NCBI RefSeq assembly: GCF_003702705.1
Contig: NZ_QZMN01000007.1
Location: 124,001-188,000 of the forward strand
DNA: 64,000 nucleotides
Origin: Ornithinimicrobium cerasi
GTDB taxonomy: Bacteria > Actinomycetota > Actinomycetes > Actinomycetales > Dermatophilaceae
Direction of reading: 5' to 3'
Part shown: positions 43,490-51,395 of the stretch, piece after piece
How the letters are laid out: the number at the start of each line of letters is the position of its first letter
How positions within the stretch are numbered: position 1 is the stretch's first letter
Position numbers and translations under genes: made by a program
Notes under the pieces: generated by a model
Told to the model about the DNA's origin: nothing
Databases searched by the model: none
The model's input: only the letters and a program-made list of their open reading frames with translations

Positions 43490-44470
43490 ATGACCCTCAT
43501 GCAGATCACCGCACTGTCCGGCGGCGTCGGTGGCGCCCGCTTCGTCCGAGGGCTCCTCGGGACCCTGGCCGACTCGCCCGCCACGGAGGGCGCGAGGGTC
43601 ACCGTCGTCGGGAACACGGGCGACGACATCACGCTGTTCGGGCTGCGGGTCTGCCCCGACCTCGACTCCCTGCTCTACACCCTGGGCGGCGGGGTGGACG
43701 AGGCCCAGGGCTGGGGCCGGCACGGTGACACCCGGGAGGTGATGACCGAGCTCGCCGCCCTGGGCGTGCAGCCGCAGTGGTTCGGCCTGGGCGACCGGGA
43801 CCTCGGCACACACGTCGCTCGCAGCCTGTGGCTGGGCCAGGGGGCGACCCTCAGCGAGGTGACCGACCGGCTCGCGCGGAGGTGGGGCCTGCCCGACCGC
43901 GGGGTGCGGCTGCTGCCCGTGACCGACGCGCCCATCGAGACGCACGTGGTCGTGGACGACGGGGGCGGCGGCGAGCGGGCGATCCACTTCCAGGAGTGGT
44001 GGGTGCGGCACGGCGCGGAGCTGACGGCCCACCGCTTCACCGTCGCAGGCCTGTCGGGTGCCACGCCGGCACCCGGTGTGCTGGAGGCGATCCGGGGTGC
44101 CGACGTCGTCGTGCTCCCGCCGAGCAACCCCGTCGTCTCGATCGGGATCGTCCTGGGGGTCCCCGGCGTGCGGGACGCCCTGCGCGGCACCCGCGCCCCG
44201 GTCGTGGGGGTCAGCCCGCTCATCGGCGGCCGACCGGTCCGGGGGCACGCCGACGCCTGCCTGGCACCGCTCGGGGTGGAGGTCTCCGCCGCCGGGGTCG
44301 CCGGTCTGTACGCCGACTTCCTGGACGGGTGGCTGGTGGACGACGCGGACGCGGCGGCAACGTACCCGCCGGGGGTGCGGGTCGGCGCGACGGACCTGCT
44401 CATGCGCGACGAGCAGGGTGCGCGGCGGATCGCCGCTGAGCTCCTCGCGCTGGCCGGACGGCTGCGATGA
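43490..44470 (+). CDS. fbiA: 2-phospho-L-lactate (phosphoenolpyruvyl) transferase CofD
   Basis: This 326-residue enzyme joins a phosphoenolpyruvate- or lactate-derived GDP intermediate to FO, making (dehydro)F420-0. GGVGGARFVRGLLG at the N-terminus, GNTGDDITLFGLRVCPDLDS, and PPSNPVVSIGIVLGVPGVRD are characteristic of CofD/FbiA. The start is ATG 43490 or ATG 43499; no Shine-Dalgarno is present at either, and TGCTAT (43460s) could be a -10 element. It is coupled to the CofE gene by ATGA. Confidence 0.95.
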   Translation: MTLMQITALSGGVGGARFVRGLLGTLADSPATEGARVTVVGNTGDDITLFGLRVCPDLDSLLYTLGGGVDEAQGWGRHGDTREVMTELAALGVQPQWFGLGDRDLGTHVARSLWLGQGATLSEVTDRLARRWGLPDRGVRLLPVTDAPIETHVVVDDGGGGERAIHFQEWWVRHGAELTAHRFTVAGLSGATPAPGVLEAIRGADVVVLPPSNPVVSIGIVLGVPGVRDALRGTRAPVVGVSPLIGGRPVRGHADACLAPLGVEVSAAGVAGLYADFLDGWLVDDADAAATYPPGVRVGATDLLMRDEQGARRIAAELLALAGRLR

Positions 44471-45579
44471 CAGACGGGGCCCGGGACCAGGCCCGGGACG
44501 AGGTTGTGGCCCTGGACAGGAGTCATCCCGGGGGCCGCTCCAGCCCGACGCCACCGGGGACCGTCGTCGTGCTCCCCCTCCACGGCCTCCCCGAGGTGCG
44601 CGAGGGCGCGGACCTCGCCGGTCTGCTCGTCGACGCGGCCGGGCAGGTCGGCGGGTTGCGGGACGGGGACGTGCTCGTGGTCTCCAGCAAGGTGGTCTCC
44701 AAGGCGTGGGGTCTGCGCGAGCCGGCCGGGGAGGGACGCGAGGCGCTCGTCCTGCGGCACGCCCGCAGGGTGGTCGCCGAGCGGCGCACGACCACCGGCA
44801 CCACCCGCATCGTCGAGGCCGAGGCAGGACCGGTGATGGCCGCCGCCGGTCTGGACGCCTCGAACACCGGCCCGGACGGTGGCGTGCTCGTGCTGCCCGC
44901 CGACCCCGACCGGGCCGCCGCGGACCTCCGCGCCGAGGTCGTCGCCCTCGCCGGAATCCGGCGACTCGGCCTCGTCCTCAGCGACACCGCGGGGCGCCCC
45001 TGGCGGGCCGGGCAGACCGACCTCGCTCTGGGCGCGGCCGGGGTCTGCGTCCTCGACGACCTGCGCTCGGCCGTCGACGCCGACGGTCGACCCCTGGCCG
45101 TCACCGCGCGCGCGGTCGCGGACGAGATCGCCGCCGCGGCCGACCTCGTCAAGGGCAAGGTGGCGCAGGTGCCGGCCGCCCTGCTCCGGGGCTTGGACGA
45201 CGTCGTCCCGTCCGCCGACGCCGGCGCGCCACCCGGGGCGCGCTCGCTCGTCCGCACCGGTCCGGGCGACTGGTTCGCGCTCGGCCACCGTGAGGCGGTC
45301 CGCGCCGCCCTCGGTGCTCCCCCCGCCACGGCGGCCGCGGCCGCGGTCGGCGTCCCGGCCGCCGGGCCGGAGGGGGAGCCGGAGCGCGGCGACCGCGCCG
45401 TCCGCCTCGCGCTGCTGGGCCACGAGGGGGCGAGGGTCCACGGGTCACCCGCCTCCGGGTATGCCGTGCACGCCCACGACCCCGTCCTGGCCGGTCGGGT
45501 GGCCGCGCGCCTCGAGGTCGCGCTGGTCGGCGAGGACGTCAGCGCCACGGTGGAGGTCATCCCCACGCCCGGGGGGTGA
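44467..45579 (+). CDS. fbiB: Coenzyme F420-0:L-glutamate ligase (CofE domain only)
   Basis: This 370-residue protein adds glutamates to F420-0. The CofE domain is about residues 30-275: VVVLPLHGLPEVREGADLA, DVLVVSSKVVSKAWG, DASNTGPDGGVLVLP, LVLSDTAGRPWRAGQTDLAL and GRPLAVTARAVADEIAAAAD. In FbiB of mycobacteria a roughly 200-residue FMN (nitroreductase-like) reductase domain follows. Here only about 95 residues remain after CofE, Ala/Gly-rich and then a small alpha/beta tail (RAVRLALLGHEGARVHGSPA). The reductase must be separate or replaced. It overlaps fbiA by 4 bp. Confidence 0.9.
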   Translation: MTDGARDQARDEVVALDRSHPGGRSSPTPPGTVVVLPLHGLPEVREGADLAGLLVDAAGQVGGLRDGDVLVVSSKVVSKAWGLREPAGEGREALVLRHARRVVAERRTTTGTTRIVEAEAGPVMAAAGLDASNTGPDGGVLVLPADPDRAAADLRAEVVALAGIRRLGLVLSDTAGRPWRAGQTDLALGAAGVCVLDDLRSAVDADGRPLAVTARAVADEIAAAADLVKGKVAQVPAALLRGLDDVVPSADAGAPPGARSLVRTGPGDWFALGHREAVRAALGAPPATAAAAAVGVPAAGPEGEPERGDRAVRLALLGHEGARVHGSPASGYAVHAHDPVLAGRVAARLEVALVGEDVSATVEVIPTPGG

Positions 45580-45601
45580 GCAGACCCGTGTCTGGGGGCG
45601 G

Positions 45602-46543
45602 TCAGCCCACGGGCAGGTGCCCGCGGGGCGCCATCCGCGGCCCACGGCGCGGACGCATCGCGCCCGCCAGCTCCAGGTAGCGCTGGACCCGGTAGCGCTG
45701 CCCCGCCCAGGGGCGGAGGAGCTCGACCAGGGCCTCGTCACCGACCGGGTGACCGGTCAGGGCCCAGCCGATGTTGGCGGCCACGTGGTAGTCCCCGAAG
45801 CTGACCGCGTCAGGATCACCCAGCGCCCGGTGCGCCGTCTCCGCCGCCGTCCACACCCCCACGCCGGGGATGCTGACGAGCCGTCGCCGGGCGGCCGCGT
45901 GGTCGAGCGCGGGGAGCTCCTCGAGGCGGTCGGCCAGCGCGGCGACGCGCACGACGGTGTCGGAGCGCTGGGGGCTGACCCCCGCCCGCAGCCACTCCCA
46001 CGACGGGATCTGCCGCAGCGTCTCCGCCGACGGCGGCACCCGCACACCCAGGGCACCACCGGGGCCGGGTGCCGGCTCGCCGAAGCGCCTGACGATGCGA
46101 CGCCACCCCGAGAAGGCCTCCTGCCCCGTCACCTTCTGCTCCACGACGGCCGGCACGAGCGACTCGAGCACCAGGCCCGTCCGCGGGACCCGCCAGCCGG
46201 GGTGGCGGCGACGGCTCTCGGCGACGAGCGGGTGCCCGGGCTCGAAGGTGGCCGCCCCCTCGTCCGCCTCCCCGAGCATCTCCGGCAGCCGGTCCAGCGT
46301 CCACCCGGCACCGGGCCCCCAGGCCTCCCCCAGCACGACGCCCTCCCCCGGCCGGGTGATCGTGCGCAGCGTCACCGGGCCCAGGGGGGTGGCCATCCCC
46401 CGCCACAACGCTCCCCCCGCCACCCGCCACGCGGGGTCGCCCGCACCCCTGCGCAGCACGCCCCAGGTCGCCGTCACGTCGACGGGGAACTCGGGTCGCC
46501 ACACACGGCGCACGTGCGCGCACCGGAGGGTCTCGGCTGTCAC
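45602..46543 (-). CDS. AlkA-like DNA-3-methyladenine glycosylase
   Basis: This 313-residue HhH-GPD glycosylase removes alkylated purines. The helix-hairpin-helix is LVSIPGVGVWTAAETAHRAL and the catalytic Asp is in DAVSFGDYHVAANIG. An N-terminal barrel of about 100 residues resembles the AlkA-type fold. There is no Fe-S Cys cluster. GTG at 46543 is favoured by a weak CACAGT 7 nt upstream; GTG 46552 is also possible. It is divergent from the TIGR03089 gene and convergent with fbiB. Confidence 0.88.
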   Translation of the reverse strand: MTAETLRCAHVRRVWRPEFPVDVTATWGVLRRGAGDPAWRVAGGALWRGMATPLGPVTLRTITRPGEGVVLGEAWGPGAGWTLDRLPEMLGEADEGAATFEPGHPLVAESRRRHPGWRVPRTGLVLESLVPAVVEQKVTGQEAFSGWRRIVRRFGEPAPGPGGALGVRVPPSAETLRQIPSWEWLRAGVSPQRSDTVVRVAALADRLEELPALDHAAARRRLVSIPGVGVWTAAETAHRALGDPDAVSFGDYHVAANIGWALTGHPVGDEALVELLRPWAGQRYRVQRYLELAGAMRPRRGPRMAPRGHLPVG

Positions 46544-46651
46544 GGCGGACACTGTGCCCCGGGAAGGGCGTCCCGCGCAAGGAGAGCGTCCCGGCACGTC
46601 CGAGGACGACCGACGCGATCCGGCGCGGCGCACGCGGCTCCCCGCACCGGT

Positions 46652-46657
46652 TAGCGT
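46652..46657 (+). promoter_or_regulatory. Leaderless -10 box of the TIGR03089 gene
   Basis: TAGCGT, 6 nt before GTG 46664, with no Shine-Dalgarno. Confidence 0.45.
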
Positions 46658-46663
46658 GGTCCC

Positions 46664-47401
46664 GTGCGCTTCCCCAGCCAGGTGCTCGCCGACGCCGTCA
46701 CGACCGACGCGACCCGGCCGGCGCTGACCTTCTACGACGACACCCCCGACGCCCGCGGCGAGCGCATCGAGATCTCCCGGCGCGTCCTGCGCACCTGGGT
46801 CTCCAAGGCCGCGAACGCCCTGCAGGAGGGTCTGGACGTGCAACCGGGCTCGGTGGTGCTCGTCGACCTGCCGAGCCCGCACTGGCGCCTGGCCTACTGG
46901 GCCCTCGCCGTGTGGTCCGTCGGCGCCACCCTCACCCTCGACGTGCACGAGGGGGCGGACGTCCTGGTGACCACCGAGCCGGACAGCGAGCTGGCCGAGG
47001 ACTGCGACGAGGTGGTCGCCGTCGCGCTGCCCGCCCTGTCCCGCGACTTCGGCACCGAGCTGCGCAGCGGGGTGATGGACGAGGCGGCCGAGCTGTCCAG
47101 CTACGCCGACGACTTCACGCCGTGGGACGAGGTCGACCCGGACGACGTCGCCCTCGTGCACGGGGGCGAGCGGCTCAGCTACGGCGAGCTGCTGGACGGC
47201 CTGCCCCCGGTGCCGGCCGCAGGCCGCGCGCTGCTGACCACCACCGACCGCGGCCTGCTCGTCCGCCAGGTCCTCCAGGTGCTCGCGGCCGACGGTTCAG
47301 CGGTGCTCGTCCGGGGGGCCGTGCCGCCCGCCGACGACTCGCGGATGGCCGCGGAGGGCGTCACCCACCGCTGCTCCCGGCTCCTGGGCGACACCGCCTG
47401 A
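46664..47401 (+). CDS. TIGR03089 family protein (adenylate-forming-like fold)
   Basis: This 245-residue protein matches TIGR03089, an actinobacterial family resembling the N-terminal part of AMP-dependent acyl-CoA synthetases but too short for catalysis. It has ADAVTTDATRPALTFYDD, VVLVDLPSPHWRLAYWALAVW, LVTTEPDSELAEDCDEVVAV and a C-terminal Ser/Thr-rich segment with no P-loop. In mycobacteria its homologue (Rv3268) lies next to the LCP gene (Rv3267); here a CoA-transferase pair and a glycosyltransferase separate them. Function unknown. Confidence 0.85.
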   Translation: MRFPSQVLADAVTTDATRPALTFYDDTPDARGERIEISRRVLRTWVSKAANALQEGLDVQPGSVVLVDLPSPHWRLAYWALAVWSVGATLTLDVHEGADVLVTTEPDSELAEDCDEVVAVALPALSRDFGTELRSGVMDEAAELSSYADDFTPWDEVDPDDVALVHGGERLSYGELLDGLPPVPAAGRALLTTTDRGLLVRQVLQVLAADGSAVLVRGAVPPADDSRMAAEGVTHRCSRLLGDTA

Positions 47402-47402
47402 C

Positions 47403-47440
47403 CGCCCGCGGAGGCTGGCGGAGCCGGAGGTCGGCGGGCG
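47403..47440 (+). terminator. Possible terminator hairpin
   Basis: CGCCCGC (47403-47409) pairs with GCGGGCG (47434-47440). Within the loop, GGCT/AGCC can form a small hairpin. It lies directly after the TIGR03089 stop and before the scoA promoter box. Confidence 0.3.
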
Positions 47441-47452
47441 AGGAGCCCCCGG

Positions 47453-47458
47453 TACCCT
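47453..47458 (+). promoter_or_regulatory. Leaderless -10 box of the CoA-transferase operon
   Basis: TACCCT, 6 nt before ATG 47465, with no Shine-Dalgarno. Confidence 0.5.
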
Positions 47459-47464
47459 CCGGGC

Positions 47465-48289
47465 ATGGACAAAGTTGTGACCTCGGCGGCGGAGGCCGTC
47501 GACGGCATCCTGGACGGCATGACCCTCACCGTCGGGGGCTTCGGCCTCTCCGGCATCCCGACCGTGCTGATCCAGGAGGTGCTCCGGCGAGGGACGACCG
47601 ACCTGCAGGTGGTGTCGAACAACTGCGGCGTGGACGGTGCCGGCCTGGGGCTGCTGCTCGCGGAGGGCCGCATCCGCCGTGTCATCGCCTCCTACGTCGG
47701 GGAGAACCGCGAGTTCGCGAGGCAGTACCTCTCCGGTGAGCTCGAGGTCGAGCTCACGCCGCAGGGCACGCTGGCGGAGAAGATGCGCGCGGGAGGCGCC
47801 GGCATCCCTGCCTTCTTCACGCCGACCGGGGTCGGGTCCCAGGTGTCCGAGGGGGGTATGCCGTGGCTCTACGACGCGCAGGGGAACGTCGTCAAGGAGT
47901 CGCCGGCCAAGGAGAAGCGCGAGTTCACCGTCCGCGGCGTGACAAGGGACTACGTGCTCGAGGACTCGATCTTCGCGGACTTCGGCCTGGTCCGGGCCGC
48001 CAAGGGTGACCGGCACGGCAACCTGGTCTTCAACAAGTCCTCCCGCAACTTCAACCCGCTGTGCGCGATGGCCGCCGAGATCGCGGTGGCCGAGGTGGAG
48101 GAGCTGGTCGAGCCCGGCGAGATCGACCCCGACGAGGTCCACCTCCCGGGCATCTACGTGCGCCGAGTGCTCGCCCTCACGCCCGAGCAGGCGAGGGCCA
48201 AGGACATCGAGAAGCGGACCACCCGGGGGGCCCGGCCCCCCGTGGCCCAGGACGACCTACCCCGCCCGACCACCACCGAGGAGGCCTGA
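47465..48289 (+). CDS. scoA: 3-oxoacid CoA-transferase, subunit A
   Basis: This 274-residue subunit has the CoA-transferase type I fold: LDGMTLTVGGFGLSGIPTVL (the GGFG motif), LQVVSNNCGVDGAGLGLLLA, and GTLAEKMRAGGAGIPAFFTP. The pair moves CoA from succinyl-CoA or another acyl-CoA to acetoacetate or other oxoacids. It is followed after 3 nt by subunit B. ATG 47465 is supported by a TACCCT box 6 nt upstream. The pair separates TIGR03089 from GT2/LCP, which are near neighbours in mycobacteria. A GGTATGCCG word falls in the GGMPW segment. Confidence 0.93.
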   Translation: MDKVVTSAAEAVDGILDGMTLTVGGFGLSGIPTVLIQEVLRRGTTDLQVVSNNCGVDGAGLGLLLAEGRIRRVIASYVGENREFARQYLSGELEVELTPQGTLAEKMRAGGAGIPAFFTPTGVGSQVSEGGMPWLYDAQGNVVKESPAKEKREFTVRGVTRDYVLEDSIFADFGLVRAAKGDRHGNLVFNKSSRNFNPLCAMAAEIAVAEVEELVEPGEIDPDEVHLPGIYVRRVLALTPEQARAKDIEKRTTRGARPPVAQDDLPRPTTTEEA

Positions 48290-48292
48290 GCC

Positions 48293-48967
48293 ATGGCTCT
48301 GACCCGTGAGGAGATGGCGGCCCGCGCCGCCGCCGAGCTCAAGGACGGCGACTACGTCAACCTCGGCATCGGCATGCCGACCCTCGTCCCCAACTACGTG
48401 CCCGACGACGTCGAGCTCGTCCTGCAGAGCGAGAACGGCATCCTGGGCGTCGGCCCCTACCCCTACGAGGGCGAGGAGGAGGCCGACCTCATCAACGCCG
48501 GCAAGGAGACCGTCACGGTCCGTCCGGGCGCCAGCTTCTTCGACTCGGCCCTGAGCTTCGGGATGATCCGTGGCGGCAAGGTCGACGCCGCCATCCTCGG
48601 GGCCATGCAGGTCTCCGCCCAGGGCGACATCGCCAACTGGATGATCCCCGGCAAGATGGTCAAGGGCATGGGCGGGGCGATGGACCTGGTCATGGGGGCC
48701 AAGAAGGTCGTCGTGCTCATGGACCACGTCGCCAAGGACGGCAGCTTCAAGATCGTCGAGACCTGCGACCTGCCCATCACCGGCCTCAAGGTCGTCCAGC
48801 GCATCATCACCGACCTGGCCGTCATCGACGTCACCCCGGACGGGCTCGTGCTGCGTGAGGTCGCCCCGGGCGTCGGGGTCGAGGAGGTCGTCGCCAAGAC
48901 CGGGGCGCCGCTGACCGTCGCGGTCGACGAGCCGACCCCCGAGCCCACCTCGCCCGCCGTCGGCTGA
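48293..48967 (+). CDS. scoB: 3-oxoacid CoA-transferase, subunit B
   Basis: This 224-residue subunit carries the catalytic Glu in the [10 protein letters not shown] motif (about residue 47). [40 protein letters not shown] and [20 protein letters not shown] are family-typical. It is co-translated with subunit A (3-nt gap). The preference between succinyl-CoA:acetoacetate transferase and acetate or butyrate transferase cannot be decided from sequence alone. Its stop is 6 nt from that of the convergent GT2 gene. Confidence 0.93.
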   Translation: MALTREEMAARAAAELKDGDYVNLGIGMPTLVPNYVPDDVELVLQSENGILGVGPYPYEGEEEADLINAGKETVTVRPGASFFDSALSFGMIRGGKVDAAILGAMQVSAQGDIANWMIPGKMVKGMGGAMDLVMGAKKVVVLMDHVAKDGSFKIVETCDLPITGLKVVQRIITDLAVIDVTPDGLVLREVAPGVGVEEVVAKTGAPLTVAVDEPTPEPTSPAVG

Positions 48968-48973
48968 CCCGCC

Positions 48974-49996
48974 TCAGCCGGCTGGGGCCGTCTCCCCGAC
49001 CGGTCCGGGCGTCCCGCCGCCGCCGGGCCCGCGGAGGAACCCGGCGCCCCACGTCAGGTGCATCGTGGCCAGGACTCCCGGCATCCGGGCCGCGACTCCC
49101 GGACGCTCGTGCCGGGCGATGAACCACCCGCCCAGGGTGACGGCAGCGGCATACCCCGCCGGGAGCACCCACAGCGGCCTCCAGGCGAGCCCGCCCACCG
49201 CGCCCGCGGCGACGAGGGTCGCCGCCACCGGCGGGGCGAGGTAGCGCCGGTTCAGGGTGCCGGGGTGGTGCCGCACGACCTGCCGACGCCACTGCCCGGT
49301 CGTCCAGAACTGGCGCGCGAGCGCGCCCCACGTGGCGCGCGGCCGGTAGGTCACGGTGAGCGAGGGGTCGAACCAGACGACCCCGCCCGCCTCCCGGATG
49401 CGGTGGTTCAGCTCCCAGTCCTGGGCGCGGGTGAACCGCGTGTCGTAGCCACCGACGCGCTCCAGCCACTCGCGCCGGAAGACGCCCAGGTAGACGGTGT
49501 CCGCCGGACCGGCCTCGCCCCCCACGTGGAACCGCGCCCCGCCGATCCCCAGGGGGGAGCGCATGGCCACGGCCACGGCCTGCTGCAGGTCCCCGACCCC
49601 CTGCGCCAGCATCACCCCTCCCACGTTGGCCGCACCGGTCTCCGCGAGCACCTCGACGGCCCGACGGACGTAGCCCTCGGAGAGGGCCCCGTGGCCGTCC
49701 ATGCGCACCAGCACGTCGTGGTGCGCGGCGGCGATCGCGGCGTTGAGCCCGTCCGGGGTGCGCCCGCTGGGGTTGTCGACGACGAGCACGCGCGGGTCCC
49801 TCGCCGCCAGCTCGTCAGCCACCTCGCGGGTGCGGTCGCGGCTGGGGCCCACCGCGACGACGACCTCCATCGGCCCGGGGTAGTCCTGGGCCAGGACGGA
49901 CCCGACCGCCTCGGGCAGGTGGTGCTCCTCGTCGAGGATGGGCATGACGACCGAGACGGGCGGGTATGCCGTGGGCCGGCTGGGCGTGGTGCTCAC
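48974..49996 (-). CDS. GT2 family glycosyltransferase
   Basis: This 340-residue protein has a GT-A domain: VSVVMPILDEEHHLPEAVGS, VVVAVGPSRDRT, VRMDGHGALSEGYV (DxD equivalent) and TRAQDWELNHRIREAG (ED motif). The C-terminal third has two or three hydrophobic helices (LVAAGAVGGLAWRPL, VLPAGYAAAVTLGGWF). It resembles transferases beside LCP proteins (Rv3265-like) in actinobacteria, so a wall polymer role is likely. GTG 49996 has TAACCT 7 nt upstream. Divergent from the LCP gene. Two GGTATGCCG words lie inside. Confidence 0.88.
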   Translation of the reverse strand: MSTTPSRPTAYPPVSVVMPILDEEHHLPEAVGSVLAQDYPGPMEVVVAVGPSRDRTREVADELAARDPRVLVVDNPSGRTPDGLNAAIAAAHHDVLVRMDGHGALSEGYVRRAVEVLAETGAANVGGVMLAQGVGDLQQAVAVAMRSPLGIGGARFHVGGEAGPADTVYLGVFRREWLERVGGYDTRFTRAQDWELNHRIREAGGVVWFDPSLTVTYRPRATWGALARQFWTTGQWRRQVVRHHPGTLNRRYLAPPVAATLVAAGAVGGLAWRPLWVLPAGYAAAVTLGGWFIARHERPGVAARMPGVLATMHLTWGAGFLRGPGGGGTPGPVGETAPAG

Positions 49997-50003
49997 CCGG
50001 GTG

Positions 50004-50009
50004 AGGTTA
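50004..50009 (-). promoter_or_regulatory. Leaderless -10 box of the GT2 gene
   Basis: TAACCT on the minus strand, 7 nt before GTG 49996, with no Shine-Dalgarno. Confidence 0.45.
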
Positions 50010-50065
50010 CCGGCGCCGGGCGGCGCGTCGGGCGTGCCTCTCAGGGCGGGGACAGGTGGCTGCCC

Positions 50066-50071
50066 TAGGGT
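50066..50071 (+). promoter_or_regulatory. Leaderless -10 box of the LCP gene
   Basis: TAGGGT, 8 nt before GTG 50080, with no Shine-Dalgarno. It supports 50080 rather than the in-frame GTG at 50056. Confidence 0.45.
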
Positions 50072-50079
50072 TGTCGACC

Positions 50080-51318
50080 GTGCCGCACCACCCCGAGGAC
50101 GACTGGACCCGCCCGATGCCGCGCACGCAGCGCTCCGGACGGGACGCCGCGGGTGCGCGCCGACGGGACGACTGGCGCGAGCGTGACGAGCTGGAGGAGA
50201 CCCGGCCGATCCCCCGGCAGGAGCGCCCCGGTCGGGACGAGCGGTACGTCGGGCAGTACGACACCCCCGACGCCCCGGGCTACGACGAGCCGGGTCACCG
50301 TGAGCCGGGTCTGCGCGAGCCGCGGCCCCGCACCGCTCCCCCGCGCCGTCCCTCCCGCCGCCGGCGCTACGGGTTCCGCCGCCTCCTGGCGCTGGTGCTC
50401 CTGCTGCTCGTGGGCTACGTCGTCTCGCTCGCCGTGGTGGCCGCCCTCATCTGGGGCAGCGTCACGACCATCGACGCGACCCCCGACGTGGCCGACCGTC
50501 CGGGCGGCGGGGCCGGTGAGAACTACCTCCTCGTCGGGACCGACAGCCGGGAGCAGCTCAGCGACGAGGAGCGCTCGGAGTTCGGCACCGGCGCGACCGA
50601 GGGATCCCGCGCGGACACCGTCATGCTGCTCCACGTGCCCACCCTCGGCGAGCCGACCCTGGTCAGCCTGCCGAGGGACTCCTACGTCGAGATCCGGGAC
50701 CACGGCCTCGACAAGCTCAACGCGGCGTACTCGATCGGCGGTGCGGAGCTGCTCGTCGACACCGTGGAGCAGTCCACCGGGCTGCGGCTCAGCGGCTACC
50801 TCGAGATCGGTTTCGGCGGCTTCGTCGGCGTGGTCGACGAGGTGGGCGGCGTCACCATGTGCCTCGACGCCCCGGTGGTCGACGAGAAGGCGCACATCGA
50901 CCTGCCGGCCGGGTGCCAGGAGCTCGCCGGTCCCGAGGCGCTGGGCTACGTGCGGATGCGCTACAGCGACATGCGCGGTGACATCGGCCGGGTCGAGCGA
51001 CAGCGCGAGTTCCTGGCGGCCCTGGTGCAGGAGATGGCCAGCCCCGCCACCGTCCTCAACCCGTTCCGGCTGCACCAGGTGGGCACCGCCACCGGGCGGG
51101 CTCTCGCCGTCGGCGAGGACACGTCCCCCGTCGAGGCCGCCCGGATGGGCCTGGCCATGCGCTCGATCGCCAACGGCGCAGGGATCTCGATCACCGTCCC
51201 GGTCGCCGATCCCGACCACCCCACCGCCGTCGGCAGCACCGTCCTGTGGAACGAGCAGCGGGCGGCCGAGCTGTTCGAGGCACTGCGCACGGGCGGCACC
51301 GTGAGCGTCCAGCCCTGA
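50080..51318 (+). CDS. LytR-CpsA-Psr (LCP) family protein
   Basis: This 412-residue protein attaches polymers such as arabinogalactan or teichoic acids to peptidoglycan. It has an about 100-residue charged cytoplasmic N-terminus, one transmembrane helix (LLALVLLLLVGYVVSLAVVA, about 103-125) and an extracellular LCP domain with NYLLVGTDSRE, ADTVMLLHVP, LVSLPRDSYVEI, KLNAAYSIGG and LGYVRMRYSDMRGDIGRVER (Arg cluster). The position corresponds to Rv3267. It lies upstream of the Ser/Thr kinase gene, which may modify it (inference). Confidence 0.93.
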   Translation: MPHHPEDDWTRPMPRTQRSGRDAAGARRRDDWRERDELEETRPIPRQERPGRDERYVGQYDTPDAPGYDEPGHREPGLREPRPRTAPPRRPSRRRRYGFRRLLALVLLLLVGYVVSLAVVAALIWGSVTTIDATPDVADRPGGGAGENYLLVGTDSREQLSDEERSEFGTGATEGSRADTVMLLHVPTLGEPTLVSLPRDSYVEIRDHGLDKLNAAYSIGGAELLVDTVEQSTGLRLSGYLEIGFGGFVGVVDEVGGVTMCLDAPVVDEKAHIDLPAGCQELAGPEALGYVRMRYSDMRGDIGRVERQREFLAALVQEMASPATVLNPFRLHQVGTATGRALAVGEDTSPVEAARMGLAMRSIANGAGISITVPVADPDHPTAVGSTVLWNEQRAAELFEALRTGGTVSVQP

Positions 51319-51351
51319 GCCCGAGCCCGGCCGCGCCGGCGCGCGGAGGGT

Positions 51352-51357
51352 TAGGGT
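51352..51357 (+). promoter_or_regulatory. -10 box of the Ser/Thr kinase gene
   Basis: TAGGGT, followed by a leader of about 32 nt holding GGGAGGTG (51381-51388) 7 nt before GTG 51396. This is a leadered start. Confidence 0.4.
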
Positions 51358-51395
51358 CGACATACCCACCACAGACCGACGGGAGGTGAACGGAC

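Noticed and set aside
48974-48984. CAGCCGGCTG palindrome at the scoB-GT2 junction as a terminator
   Set aside because: It has no loop and lies within the end of the GT2 coding sequence; too short to support a call.
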